The translations under genes were made by a program, and so were the position numbers. 64,000 nt of DNA from Siphonodentalium dalli (taxonomy: Eukaryota > Mollusca > Scaphopoda > Gadilida > Siphonodentaliidae), in contig CP136066.1 of assembly GCA_032622095.1 (NCBI GenBank), positions 199,352,978 through 199,416,977 of the forward strand. Direction: 5' to 3'. The notes below the pieces were generated by a model, which was not told the DNA's origin, searched no databases, and saw only the letters and a list, made by a program, of their open reading frames with translations. Positions 10,330-21,746 of the stretch are shown piece by piece. Within the stretch, counting starts at the first letter, position 1. Each line of letters opens with the position of its first letter.

Positions 10330-13300
10330 CTGAGAACAAAAAAATATGTTTAGCTGTAACCAACTTATTAAATTATTTCCACATCTCATGCCAATCAAAT
10401 CGTTGCATGCCTTCGACACAAAATGATTATGTGCATGTTCCATGATAAATGGTGTCTCTTAGTTCGGTCAATATACCAGAATATCATCTAGCATGGAAAC
10501 AATTAAAACATAATTATTTATAACCTTTTCAGTAGAAAAACATTGGTTACATACTAAAAGTCCATGAGAACACATTATGCTAAACACTGTTTTTTTCTGG
10601 CATATTTGTTATCGAATTGAGACGGAATTAGTTCTGGAATGTTTGAGCCTATGGTAAATAGAACCTATTATCAGCTACATGCACCAAAGCGAAACTATCC
10701 ACAGCAAATATATTTTAAACAGGAATGACATCCCTATAAAATAAGGGTTAGTTAAGATATCTGGACCGATGTGTGCAAAGGTAAAATAATCAAGAACAAA
10801 TACATTTCTTTTAAATGAACTGAATCAAGATCAATATATAAGATCATATTTGGAATAAGTTCGTATGGTATTCATTTGAAAAATTATATAGTGTTTTTTG
10901 GAACTAACTATATATTCAATTGAAGTTCTTGTTTCTATACTTCAATTAGTTAATTCTCATCAAACTCATATTCTACAATTCCATTAGGATTAAGACACAA
11001 CATATTTACAGATGAGAATAGGAGAACATTGTTATATACAATAGCTGTTATGTACACATATCCGTTATCGTATATAGTAAGTCATACAGATTGGCATACA
11101 ACAGGACATAATCGATCGAAGCCAGTATCTCGGACGGTACTGTGTTTACAATCGAATTTACACTGCGTTAGATATCTACGCTAGTATCGTTGATAATCTG
11201 TAAGTTCTACTCAATAAGAGTATTGTAATTAGACTATAAGCATAGTGTAGAGTGTATTCATGAAATAATAATTCCAGATTTGGAAATAAGAAAAAAACAC
11301 GATCAACGTGGTCGTTGAACCAAGTGAAGTAACCATGGTCGCAATTCGCAATATACTTATGCTGTCTACATGATGCTATCTCGAAATATAAAACAAAAGA
11401 GGTTGCGTATATACTAGCAGCAATACTGATATAAGTGATTCGCTAATGTAAAACCGTAAACTAGTAAACAGTATTGATTTGAATTTACTCACTGAGTCGG
11501 TCATTACGATGATGTACCGTGCTAGATGTGCCCCAATTGTGGGTTGTGAACGCAAAGTGCACATGAATAACTGGCATTTGAATCGTAGCCGAGTACATGT
11601 TTGCCTAGCTTTCATACAACGACATAAGTATGGATGTTGTCGGTGTCTTTCAGTTGAAACGCGACAATTATTTCAGACATGTTCATGTGGTAGAAAAACG
11701 ACCCCGAAAATTCTCATTTGAACGCTCTTCAAACAACCAATTTGGTTGTTGATCGGGTCTGTTCACATAGTTTAGTCACAAACAAGTATAACACACAAGC
11801 TATTAACGCTGAAGGGGTCACTTTCGTCAACAAAACTGCTGAAGGGTGCACAGGTTTTGAAATCTCATTTTAAATCATGTTTATTTTTCGTATCTGCCAT
11901 GATTTCTGTTAGAGAATAATTGTTTACATTTAAATGGAAATTAAAATGAATGGAAAACAAACCGCTGATGGGGGCAGACTTTCTGAAACACAGTTTAATT
12001 AAATTGCTGTCGAATAAAAACCCTGTGTACCCTTCAACACATTTTCAAAACCTGGGTACCCTTCTACACTTTATTTGGTGAGAGTGACCCCTTCGGTGTT
12101 ATTAACCGGTGAGTTCTGGATTACAAACGCCCAGTTACATGCAGAACATACAAAATATAATTTAATATCGATATAAGATTTGTTATAATGACACAATATT
12201 TGGCACATAAACCTCTTATTGGTGCAAAATGTGACATTGTTATATAAAAATAATACAGCATATGTGTTAGGTGGTGTGTACTTTCGTGAGACAGTACCAC
12301 TTCTCACAGTTGCGAATGCGTCATCATATTGCTGGGCCTTATTAATGCATTTTGGTTTGCAATTTTGACGTCTTTTAATTTATATATAAGTGCGACAACC
12401 TTTTCAATCTCAAATGCGATATCGTACACATTGGACAACAAATGGCAATTGTGTGAAACAACTAATAATGTGAAAAATATTGCTTAATGTTGCGAAACCA
12501 AAACATGAATATGTAAATAATTTTAGAATTGCTGGCACATAATAGTGGTATTATTGAGAACGTTTTTTCTTATTTTATGGAACACGTAAAGAATCACTAT
12601 ACCACAATATAATCGTTTCGGAGATCGGTTGAATGAAATCATAGAACAGCCTGGTCCATGTGGAAGATTGTGATAGGTTATGTGTCTGCGAATATGTAAG
12701 ATTTCCATGCCAAATACGTTACACTACCCATAAAACTAGAATACCAATTTTAAGCAGATGAGTCGCCTTATTTCACCCTAATTTATACGGGAACACAATG
12801 CAACCGATTTTAAACATGGACGTTTTGTTTGTTGAAATCAACACTTTATCAGAAACGACACATTTGAAACCGATGCTGTTCTGATTTTTTTCTAGCCAGA
12901 ACCACACATTGATTACTGTGTACCTGTCACAGACAATGATACGAATTCGAATTTACTTATTTGAAATGTTTTATTTCAGAAAAAATACCTCAGCAGACAA
13001 AACATAATGATGATGGATTAGCTTCTCAATGTACAAAACCCATGTCAAATACGACGTCGATGCAACTTTATGCAAATTTAAGAGGTTCGACGAAAATCCG
13101 CATGGATGACATATAATACCATTTGAACTATGCATATATTGCTACGTATGAAACCGTGAGTGAGTCTTATTACACGTAATATCGAAGCACAACCACATGG
13201 TCCCCAAAGCCGCCACGCATTGTACATATTGTATATACAGTTCCTATTTTTGTATATAAGTATATGTCATGTGTTATGAGAATAAAAATCATCACAACTG

Positions 13301-14571
13301 GTCTACTCTGGTCTAGTGATTAGTCTACTCGAGTCGTAACGGCATGGTATGAAACATGCGGTGGAATTCCGCCCCCACCATTCAATGTCAAACGCTGAGC
13401 TAGTTGCCTTCGGCAAACAACCTCATAATACAGTTTTCGCGGTGGAAATTCCCGTTATCCAAATACCAGTGCGGAAGTTGATGGATATTTCTAGTATGCT
13501 AATCCTGATGCGCTAATTAATTTATTTCCTATATTGCTACCTCCCTGCCGATGATGGGTATTCAAAGTCCTATGACCGGAATAATAATCATGCCGCGAAA
13601 CAATAAATTTACTTTATAATGCGCTATAGAAAATATTGATTATTGTTGCACATAGCACATAATATTGGCATAACCTGCCCATCGATTGCGAACCTGGCGA
13701 TAGCCAAAAACGGAACCCCTTTTAAATGTCTTACAACATTTGTCAGACCATTTCACGTGTAATTGTTCTTTATTTTTTAATATATAAATCTCATTCCGTT
13801 ATATAGTAACATTTTAATTATTTTAAATTTCACCAGGTAAATTTGTCGAGAAATTTGATTGCCAGAAAGTATGAAAGTAAGCAAAAACGATGAATCGAAA
13901 AAGTTAAACAAGTTTTAACAGTTTAAAAAAATGGTATACCAAACCTTAGATGGTTACCAATTTGGCTGCAGAAGTGTGGGTATGTGTCTATTATCTTCCC
14001 AAATTGATTCAACTTATTGCTTGATTTAAACGATAAATCTCCCAGACAAACTAGTAATCTGCTATATCAGAATATTTCTCTACTAAATCAAGCAACTAAA
14101 CAACAGATTACTAATTTGTTTGATCGAAGTGGTAATATCGCTAAAAAGATTAGCTTTCTGTTATAGAAAACCTTTATAGATATTGAGGGAAGCCATAATC
14201 TTTATCATTGAACAGTATTTTCCTGCTGCATATTTCTACAGTTGCCACAACGTACTCGTCCGTTACTGTCAGGAGCCGGTGAATTTAGTTGGTATTAAAA
14301 CTAATTCGAATCGCTCTCTGTTCGCATTTCTCCTAAGTCAGGACGGGTAATCAATGCCTTGTAACCGGAGACAATAATTATGTAAGTGCATTGGACCTAA
14401 TTTACTTTGGAATTCATTTTGTAAATTTATCAATAATTATTATTATCACTATTATTTACCATGCAATGTTGCAGGTGCGTGAGGGTAGCCAAATAATATG
14501 TCGCAATTACGTTTACAGAACAAAAGGCGTCATGCAAAACAATGAGGCAATGCTATATGGGTTAAACTCAC
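10330..14571 (-). other. Intron of the MAM gene, 4.2 kb
   Basis: AT-rich, with no recognised exon, transposon frame or strong repeat. Short frames (for example 11479-11721 on the plus strand) show no domain. Phase 0. Confidence 0.6.
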
Positions 14572-14834
14572 CACGTAATCCATATTTTCAACGATATTTA
14601 TATTAGCCTCGTACCATGGGTGGCCCTGAGGCACCGTCTCTTGCCAGATCATGACCGCAGAGCTAGATTCTCGACTTAAGATAGACACATTGAGGTTTCC
14701 ATTATCGCCTCCGAACATGTGATACCAGAACGTGAAGCAACTGTGTCCGATTGGTGTAATATTTGGACTACTGATCGACACGACTTCTCCAGCGTTGGTT
14801 CCGGATGTTTCAAAATATATATAATTTCCGCTTC
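14572..14834 (-). CDS. MAM-domain protein, exon 2 (central part of the MAM domain)
   Basis: Bounded by acceptor CACTTTTCAG and donor GTGAGT (14571-14566). The first two bases complete a codon (phase 1 intron); it ends in phase 0. It encodes GSGNYIYFETSG, then the segment with SISSPNITP, CFTFWYHMFGGDNGNLNV, an IWQETVPQGHPWYEANINI stretch and ENMDYV. The pattern Y-x-E-S, SP, C-x-F-x-YHM-x-G-x2-G-x-L-x-V and W..A...I is diagnostic of MAM domains. It joins exon 20390-20527 upstream and 10236-10329 downstream without breaking the frame. The potential glycosylation site NIT is typical of a secreted domain. Confidence 0.9.
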
Positions 14835-17800
14835 CTGAAAAGTGTTTGGATAATATGACCACAGACTAGCGTACTTAACGAACCACAGCCAAATCACTCG
14901 CATGAGGCTGCGTTTAAAAAAAATATGTCAGATTCCCTGGTATTCCCACCAAATAACATTAACATAAGTCTATATTTCCTGGGTGATTATCAGTAATTAC
15001 ACTCCGGTTCGTTGAAAGAACGGACCCCAATCGTAATTTCGAGTATAAATTAGGCAATCGTACGTCCTGGTAGTCTTGTTTGACTATACATGGTATAAAA
15101 CTACCAACATCAAAGTGAAAATATTTATACCTTGTCGAGAGGGGAACAAGAACATTTTTACTGAATTTACCTAATATAGTTATTGACGCTGGGTGAGCGC
15201 TGCGGCTGAGATAATACAATTATGGAGAAGCGTGTCAATTTCATATCTGTTCATTTCATTCATAAAATGTCAGCGTGCCGATTTCAACAAAAATCGACGA
15301 ACAACGTCATTGTGTAACTTTCCCCATTGACCGAGTTTGCCTGAACATGAATGTATATTCTGCTTTCTTCGGAATGCAAACATGCAAACAACCATTGTAT
15401 TGATACACCAATAACCACAAACCCATTGCCAAAGACGTGACGAACGCCATGACGATTGACACGTTTCTCGACGCGCTGCCAGCTCGTGGCAAATCACTAA
15501 ACTATTTGTCTCTCGGTTCCGTTCTACGACATTTAAATTATTTTCGTCTGGCATGTATCTTTTCTTATATTTGTTCTAATTTATATTGAAAAAAAGAGGT
15601 ATGAATTGTGCATTAAATAGCATGCAGAATAATAATCAGGCCAAAAAAAAACCTCTTGATCTTCGTTACTCGGTTCAAGTACTTTTAAAATCACACTTGG
15701 TCCATCCGAGCACGCAAATAACTGTTCTAATTTATATTGAAATAGAGGTCTGAAAAGTGCATGAAATTGCATGCAGGATAATAATTCGGCAAAAATTGTC
15801 AAACTTCGTTACATTGTTCATGTCCGCAAATACCGAGTACGTTCTGATCGCATTTAGTCCATCCAAGTACGTAATTACCCAATACGTTTTAATCACGTTT
15901 AGTCGTCACCTCCTACGACAGGGCCCGATGTACTTACCAATATACACCATACGAGAGCGTAATGATGATCTGAGAATGGCCTCAGATAATGTACTCCTGA
16001 TATCAACTGAATATATGGTATCTCGTGAGGGTCAATTAAAACAGATGCATGGTCACATGATGGTTAATTGAAATATGTTCACACCCAGAGAGGGTAAATT
16101 AAAATATGGTCACATGAGGGTTAATTAAAAATTGATGCCATGAGGGTTAGTACACATATGGGCCCATGGGGGTTAATTAAAATATGGCCCAATGAATGTC
16201 AACTAAAATATGGTAACATGGGGGTGAATTAAAGCTAAAATATGGTCGCATGACGAGGGTTAATTAAAATAAAAACATGGTATAATCAGTATTGGATTAA
16301 CATACGGCCCCATGGGATTAAATAAAATATAGTCCAGTGAGGACTAATTAAAATATGCCCACCCCATGCGGATCAACTAAAACATTTCACAGGAGGGCTA
16401 ATTTCTTAACATTGTTAAATTCATATAGCATTCTGATATATGCTGCGTACTCAGACATAAAACGATGTTTAGAATAAGGCCACATTGAATGTTAAACAAC
16501 CAATGTCAAGGATTATAGTGTTGGACCTTTTCTTAATTATCTCTATTCATAGCTCAGACATATTCCGCATACGAAGAAATGAACAAAACGTTTAGAGACC
16601 GAGACTAATGTTATCTAAACGTCAATATTTACAAACAGCACGAAGGAGTAACGAGTTAATTGGTTATAATTAAAAACCAAATTAATCTACTGTAGAATAT
16701 AACATGCCAATATTTATCGCGTATAAATAAATGAAAAAGTTCACTAAACGATGTTAAATACATGTTAAAATTTCTTATATCATCCTCAAATCCCCGTGCT
16801 ATAATAGTGGATAGCATTCCGATTTATGTCACGTGAAAATAACAAAGCCGGTTAAACAACAATAGAAATACACAGCGCAATGCGCTAAGGGTTAACGAGG
16901 GAATTACAGTTCCAAGTCCACTTTTCACTGCTCTATTATAGACCACAACAATAATTATTGTCAAACTTCGTTACATTGTTCGAGTAAGAAGTACGAACAT
17001 ACGCAACTGCCTTTCTAATCATATCGTTCGGGTACGAAAATATCCAAGTAAAATTTGTATTCATCTTTCAAATATTCGCCCATACCCCCACTGACAAATA
17101 AAAAATACGATCACAGAAAACACAATTGGTGGCGTAATCATTGGTGACATCACAAAACCAGATACAGTGTATATACGACCCAAATCCCAAAGAGAATGGG
17201 AAACTAATCCGTTTGTTTGTTTATAGACAAACACTCGGTATAGTGTGGTCGTTGAAGCAGAATTCGGGGATCAACCGGAAGCTGATGTTGGTGTCATTCG
17301 ACGCGGAAAAGCCGCAGGAATAACATATCCAAAATCTGCAAAAATCCGCTTTGGGGAAACTTTGTTATGCAAGATGGCGTCCAACATGGTTGTCTAGACT
17401 ACATCAGTTCTCGAAATAAGTCATTATTCGATATAAATAGTGGAATATGAATTACGCCGTTATACCAGTTTGTGTTAAATTATAGTACGGGGGCGAGTAG
17501 AGTGACACGGACAGAAAATTATCCAATCGTGGCTATGCAATGGCTGTCAAAATGGCGCAACTCCAAGCCATACCACGAAGAAAGCAACATATTGGATAAC
17601 CACATAAGAGTCAAATACGTATTGGTAATATACCAGTCGGTTGTTAAATATCTTTAAAAGTACACACATCATTGAAACATATCAATCTGAAGGACTTATC
17701 GACCGCTGCACAGCTAGTCAAACCCCCAATGATTTATGTCTTAACGTTTGGTTGTTCTGCTTATCCAACATCAAACTGTCGGGCCAAACAGAATATACCT

Positions 17801-20162
17801 AGGGCATGCAACACACGAACTAATGTTTCGCCTCACAGCGCATGGTAGTTTCATTAGGCATGATGATTTATTGTTGAATGTAACGCCGACATTTAAGTGC
17901 ACACTCTAGCGGTTCAAATAATAGTTATATTTCCTGAATTGTCAACGTATGACGTAATGCGAATTATCCTTTAAAGACAAACTCATGTCTTCAATAGATT
18001 AGCACCGCATCTCACGTACCAGACCAAAGAGACGATGCATCGTACAGTGTATGTAAGACTAATTTCCATGCAGCTACCAAACTGGTTTCTTAGTAGACAA
18101 TTTTGTTCAAATAACTTTATTCGCCACTTTACAGCTGCAATAAGTGACCACGCAATGCACACTATCAGTTTTAAGTATAGTTTTGTTTGAAAATATCTTA
18201 ACATTACCACTCACGTAATCGTAATAAATATCAGTATTTAAGATGTTATTTCAACGTAGAACATTCACGCAATATTGTTAGTTGTGGTTCTGTGTGCAGC
18301 AGGCATGTGTAACATTAGGGAGAAGATGTAAACGCGGTGATGCGGTTGAAGAAAACGTAGTAAGTTTCGCGTATATGTGGCCTTGGTGAATTAAACCAAA
18401 TATAATTTCCAGATATAAACACAGTCTCTGTCACAGAGTATATAGGCACGTTTGGTCAAGTTTTGAATTTATTGAAGACAATCTATGGTACTCCTTTGTG
18501 TTTGTATCAATTTAGTTCAGGGTATCCGATCGTGTATTCTTGTGATAAAAACGAAATATTCGTGTTTTATCACTTGATCTGAGGCAACTATAACTACTAA
18601 TTTGAGACACGGACAATAGGATCTTCGCATTTTACCCAGTACAATATGAACATAATTCATACCGCTTTATAGCAGTTAATTTTTAAATGTTTTATGCCGT
18701 AGATATCAAAATAAATGGTGATCGGTCACATTCGTGAGACTGATTTGAGTACACATATCTCTGCTTCTATAGAGAAAGGCCACATAGTCCATTCATCCAT
18801 ACTAAATCCCGTTAGCTGTTTAATTACACATATATCACACGATTCAAGATTAGCTGTACAGATAAAACCGCGTTATTTTTCCGTTTCTGGGCGACCAAAA
18901 GTCCAACATTGAACCGTTTCATAAGACCCTGATTTCGCTTGCTCTCTCTCGAGATACATTAGAGGGAATTCATACATCTCTAATCAAAATATTCTCCTAT
19001 ACTCTGCGGTCATTCTTCCTCCCATAATTCGAGCGTTTGTTCACTCATATATGACTAGAAATTCTATTATTCACAAAATGTAAATTTCATTCGATTTTGT
19101 CCTTTTTGGCGGCCATTTTGGAAAAAAAAACATTCTACTGATATGGTTTACGACTAAGCATTGTTTGTGTATGTTTCAATTTATTATGAATTTGGCATTA
19201 ATTGGAGCACCTGTCGCAGAATTCAGTATTTTCCCATGTGCGGATTTTTGCGGATTTTGGATATGTTATTCCTGGTGTTTTTTCGCGTCGAATGACACCA
19301 AAATCAGCTTGTATTCAATTTCTTCCGGGTTCAACTCTCCCACGACCACACTAGAACTACTTGATCGTCCAATGAAAATGTTCTGTTGCGCTGTGGACGG
19401 CGAAGATACAATTATTGGCGCCATCAACAATCGTATTCAAATCAGACCAAATTTGATCATAATCGACCCATTCTTCCAGCTGTCAGTTCAAAATCCAGCT
19501 AATCCACGTTACTTCATGATTGGGAAATGTTCACACAGAAAACGTGTACATATACTATAATTGTTCTTGCAAAGAGATAAATATTTTTCAATCCAGTTAT
19601 TGACACCAATAAGTCATACACCAAATAAGGAGTTTACTATGATAGTATTGTGAGTTGTATGTTGTATAGACGCAACAATTTAGGGGTTTTAAAACCGACG
19701 TACAAATGTAGAATGCGCGCGCATCTAAATGTCGTGACTGCTTATAAACAACTCACCGTGCTTTTTTACGAGAAACTAAACACTCGACCTGCATTTTCTC
19801 TGACACAAAGCGTATTTTGTGAATAATATCACATTCATATCATCATTATGCTATACTATTAGTATATTCTTTTAAGAAATTGTCATAATCTGATAAATGC
19901 TGTTTCTAAATTATAACTTACATCGAAGGCAGCCCGTCCCTTTAAATTTAATGTTAGATAACATCATATCGGCAATCCAGGAAACATCTTTATCATTTGC
20001 CAGTTGTTTTCGCGACATCATTTGCATGTTCAGTACTGGTATGTATTATACACTTTTGAGAAGATTCAAAATATAGTGCAAGCACTCTAAAATCCAACGG
20101 AAAAAACGTATATAACCGAATATTACGGTTTACTAATTCATACCGATATCGCAATTATACAT
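14835..20162 (-). other. Large intron of the MAM gene (most of 5.5 kb) with repeats
   Basis: Contains a degenerate minisatellite at about 16005-16400 and an inverted repeat pair at about 17222-17352 and 19236-19365 (shared motifs GTGTCATTCGACGCGGAAAA and AACATATCCAAAATC, in opposite orientation). A possible MAM-like remnant lies at 14985-15075. Two similar patches (15590-15640 and 15730-15790, sharing GAAATTGCATGCAG-type sequence) indicate a small local duplication. The plus-strand frame 19165-19560 lies over the inverted repeat and is not recognised. Confidence 0.55.
16005..16400. repeat. Degenerate AT-rich minisatellite of about 30 bp
   Basis: Repeated phrases AAAATATGG and CATGAGGGTTAATTAAAA recur about a dozen times with substitutions and small indels. 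Confidence 0.8.
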
Positions 20163-20292
20163 ATCTTTTTGCATGGTGTGATCCCCGTTCGGACTGGTGT
20201 TATAGACAAAGGTGTCAAACTTGAATGACGTACATGTATGAATCTCCGGACCGAACTGTGTGTTATAAAGTTCAGAACAGGCCTGAAGATCA
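20163..20292 (-). pseudogene. Duplicated MAM exon with a damaged splice donor
   Basis: This segment aligns along its length with the real first MAM exon at 20390-20527, about 230 bp away. Examples are GTGTGATCCC and CGGACTGGTG on the plus strand. On the minus strand it is open and ends NTSPNGDHTMQK, the counterpart of TSPTWDHTMPDG. A possible acceptor (ATCTTCAG) precedes GCC TGT TCT. At the place where the real exon has G|GTATGTATAAT, this copy has G|ATATGTATAAT, so the invariant donor G is an A. It is most likely a dead exon copy; use of a non-canonical donor is possible but less likely. Confidence 0.65.
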
Positions 20293-20389
20293 ATACGTTC
20301 TAATGTTTTGAACGGGTGGAATTTGATATCTACTGGGGAAGTCAGAGTGATACATGGCGTGCTCTAACAGCGATGACGATTATACATAC

Positions 20390-20527
20390 CATCTGGCATC
20401 GTGTGATCCCAGGTCGGACTGGTGCCACGTGTAGGTGTCAGGCCCGAACGACGCTGGAAATTCCTCCAGGTAGAATTGTGTGTCCAAACACAAAAATCTA
20501 CCTCAAAGTCACAGTCCACAACCACCG
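20390..20527 (-). CDS. MAM-domain protein, exon 1 seen (N-terminal part of the MAM domain)
   Basis: Acceptor TTTACTTTCAG and donor GTATGT (20389-20384). The first two bases finish a codon, and the last base begins one, so both borders are phase 1. It encodes VVVDCDFEVDFCVWTHN, then a Trp/Arg-rich stretch and TSPTWDHTMPDG. C-x-F-E-x3-C-x-W and the DHT motif are the conserved start of MAM domains. Spliced to 14572-14834 it gives the usual DHT..G.G.Y.Y.E sequence. Together with exon 3 the whole domain lies between two phase-1 introns, the class typical of shuffled extracellular modules. Upstream exons (higher coordinates) were not found. Confidence 0.9.
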
Positions 20528-20814
20528 CTGAAAGTAAAGAACATTCTCACTGTACATGTCACTTAAAAAAAACCCAAGTGAGCATACCTAGATATGTGGT
20601 CCTGATAATTGGCTATGATGTTGATATACGTCTTGCTGAAAAAGCTCTGATGTTGGTGGCTTTTAATAATGAAAGCGTCAATGACACTGGACAGGGGATA
20701 ATATCATACATTTTAGTCAATTGAGCGACGAAGAACGCGGAAAATCAACCCGAAGAGCCATATGAAGTTCGGGATAAATTGGACAAATACTGTTGGAAGT
20801 AGGGTAACCCAAAG
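20528..20814. other. No gene seen
   Basis: Sequence upstream of MAM exon 1 on the minus strand, presumably intron. Nothing recognisable. Confidence 0.5.
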
Positions 20815-21746
20815 TATTTAGTGATGCAAAGAGTAAAATCCAAGATAGCTGCCGGAATGCAGCCATGTTTTTGAGCGAACATATTTCAAATTTGATAACT
20901 CGTATCTAGAAGTGATCCTGAACATGTCTTAAATTTTCAAAACATTTTTCTAAGATATGTCGGCTGGAGGATGTTCCAATGTATTCGAATGTGAATTCCA
21001 AGATGGCCGTTAGCGGTCATGTATTTGCACGAAAATGGAAACTAGAGGTTACTCGCAGATCCATATGAACTTTGGTGACGATCTGAAGAGAGATGTGACC
21101 TGTAGGGTGTGCTAAAGTATTTAGTCGTGCAAATAGTAATATCCAAGATGGCCACCGCAGCCATGTTTTTAACAGAATCCGGAAAGATCCATATACAGTT
21201 TGGTGATAATCGGATGAGGGGGGGGGGGGGGGGGGGGGGGTGGCCTGTAAGGTGGGCCGAAGGATTTTTGTCATGCAAAGAGTAAAATCCAAAATGGCTG
21301 CCGGCGGCCATGTTTTTCATCGAAAGTTTTTTCAAAATAGCTCCCATCAGATTCTAGTGGTGACTGAAATTTCAAAACATTTCTCCAATAAATGTGAGCT
21401 ACAGGGAATGCTAATGGCTCAATAGTGAAATCCACCGTGGCCGCTGATGGCCATGTTTTTCAACGAAATTCGGAAATTCCCTCAAAAGTATGATCGCCAT
21501 CTACTTAATCTCTATTGTGTATAAGGGGCGACAGGAAGACGGCCTGTATTGGCCATGCCACTCCTGTGCATTTTTTAAGGATATATTATTATGTTTTTGT
21601 ATTATGTATTTAATTTGTGCAAATAAATAATCCAATCCAAATCCAACAGTAAGCTCCCATCTAGAGGTCACTCCGGTGGTCTATATGAAGTGTGGTGATA
21701 ATCGGATGAAAGATGTGGCTTGTATGGCGTTCTGAATAAAAGTGTT
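20815..21746 (+). repeat. Dispersed repeat family R, copy B, left part
   Basis: Contains several degenerate internal units with ATCCAAGATGGC or AAATCCAAAATGGCTGCCGG, GGCCATGTTTTT and TCCATATGAA (near 20830, 21000, 21150, 21285 and 21435). It includes a 23-bp poly-G run at 21218-21240. From 21137 on it matches copy A at 7770 onward. The site where copy A has a hAT insertion is uninterrupted here at 21544-21552. It is itself broken at 21747 by a LINE. Confidence 0.85.
21732..21746. repeat. LINE target-site duplication, left
   Basis: CTGAATAAAAGTGTT (15 bp) is repeated exactly at 26161-26175. The related uninterrupted site in copy A reads TCTGAATGAAATTGTTGAGG near 8810. Confidence 0.9.

Noticed and set aside
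19165-19560. 131-codon plus-strand frame
   Set aside because: It overlies the inverted repeat pair in the MAM intron and its mirrored partner is not coding.
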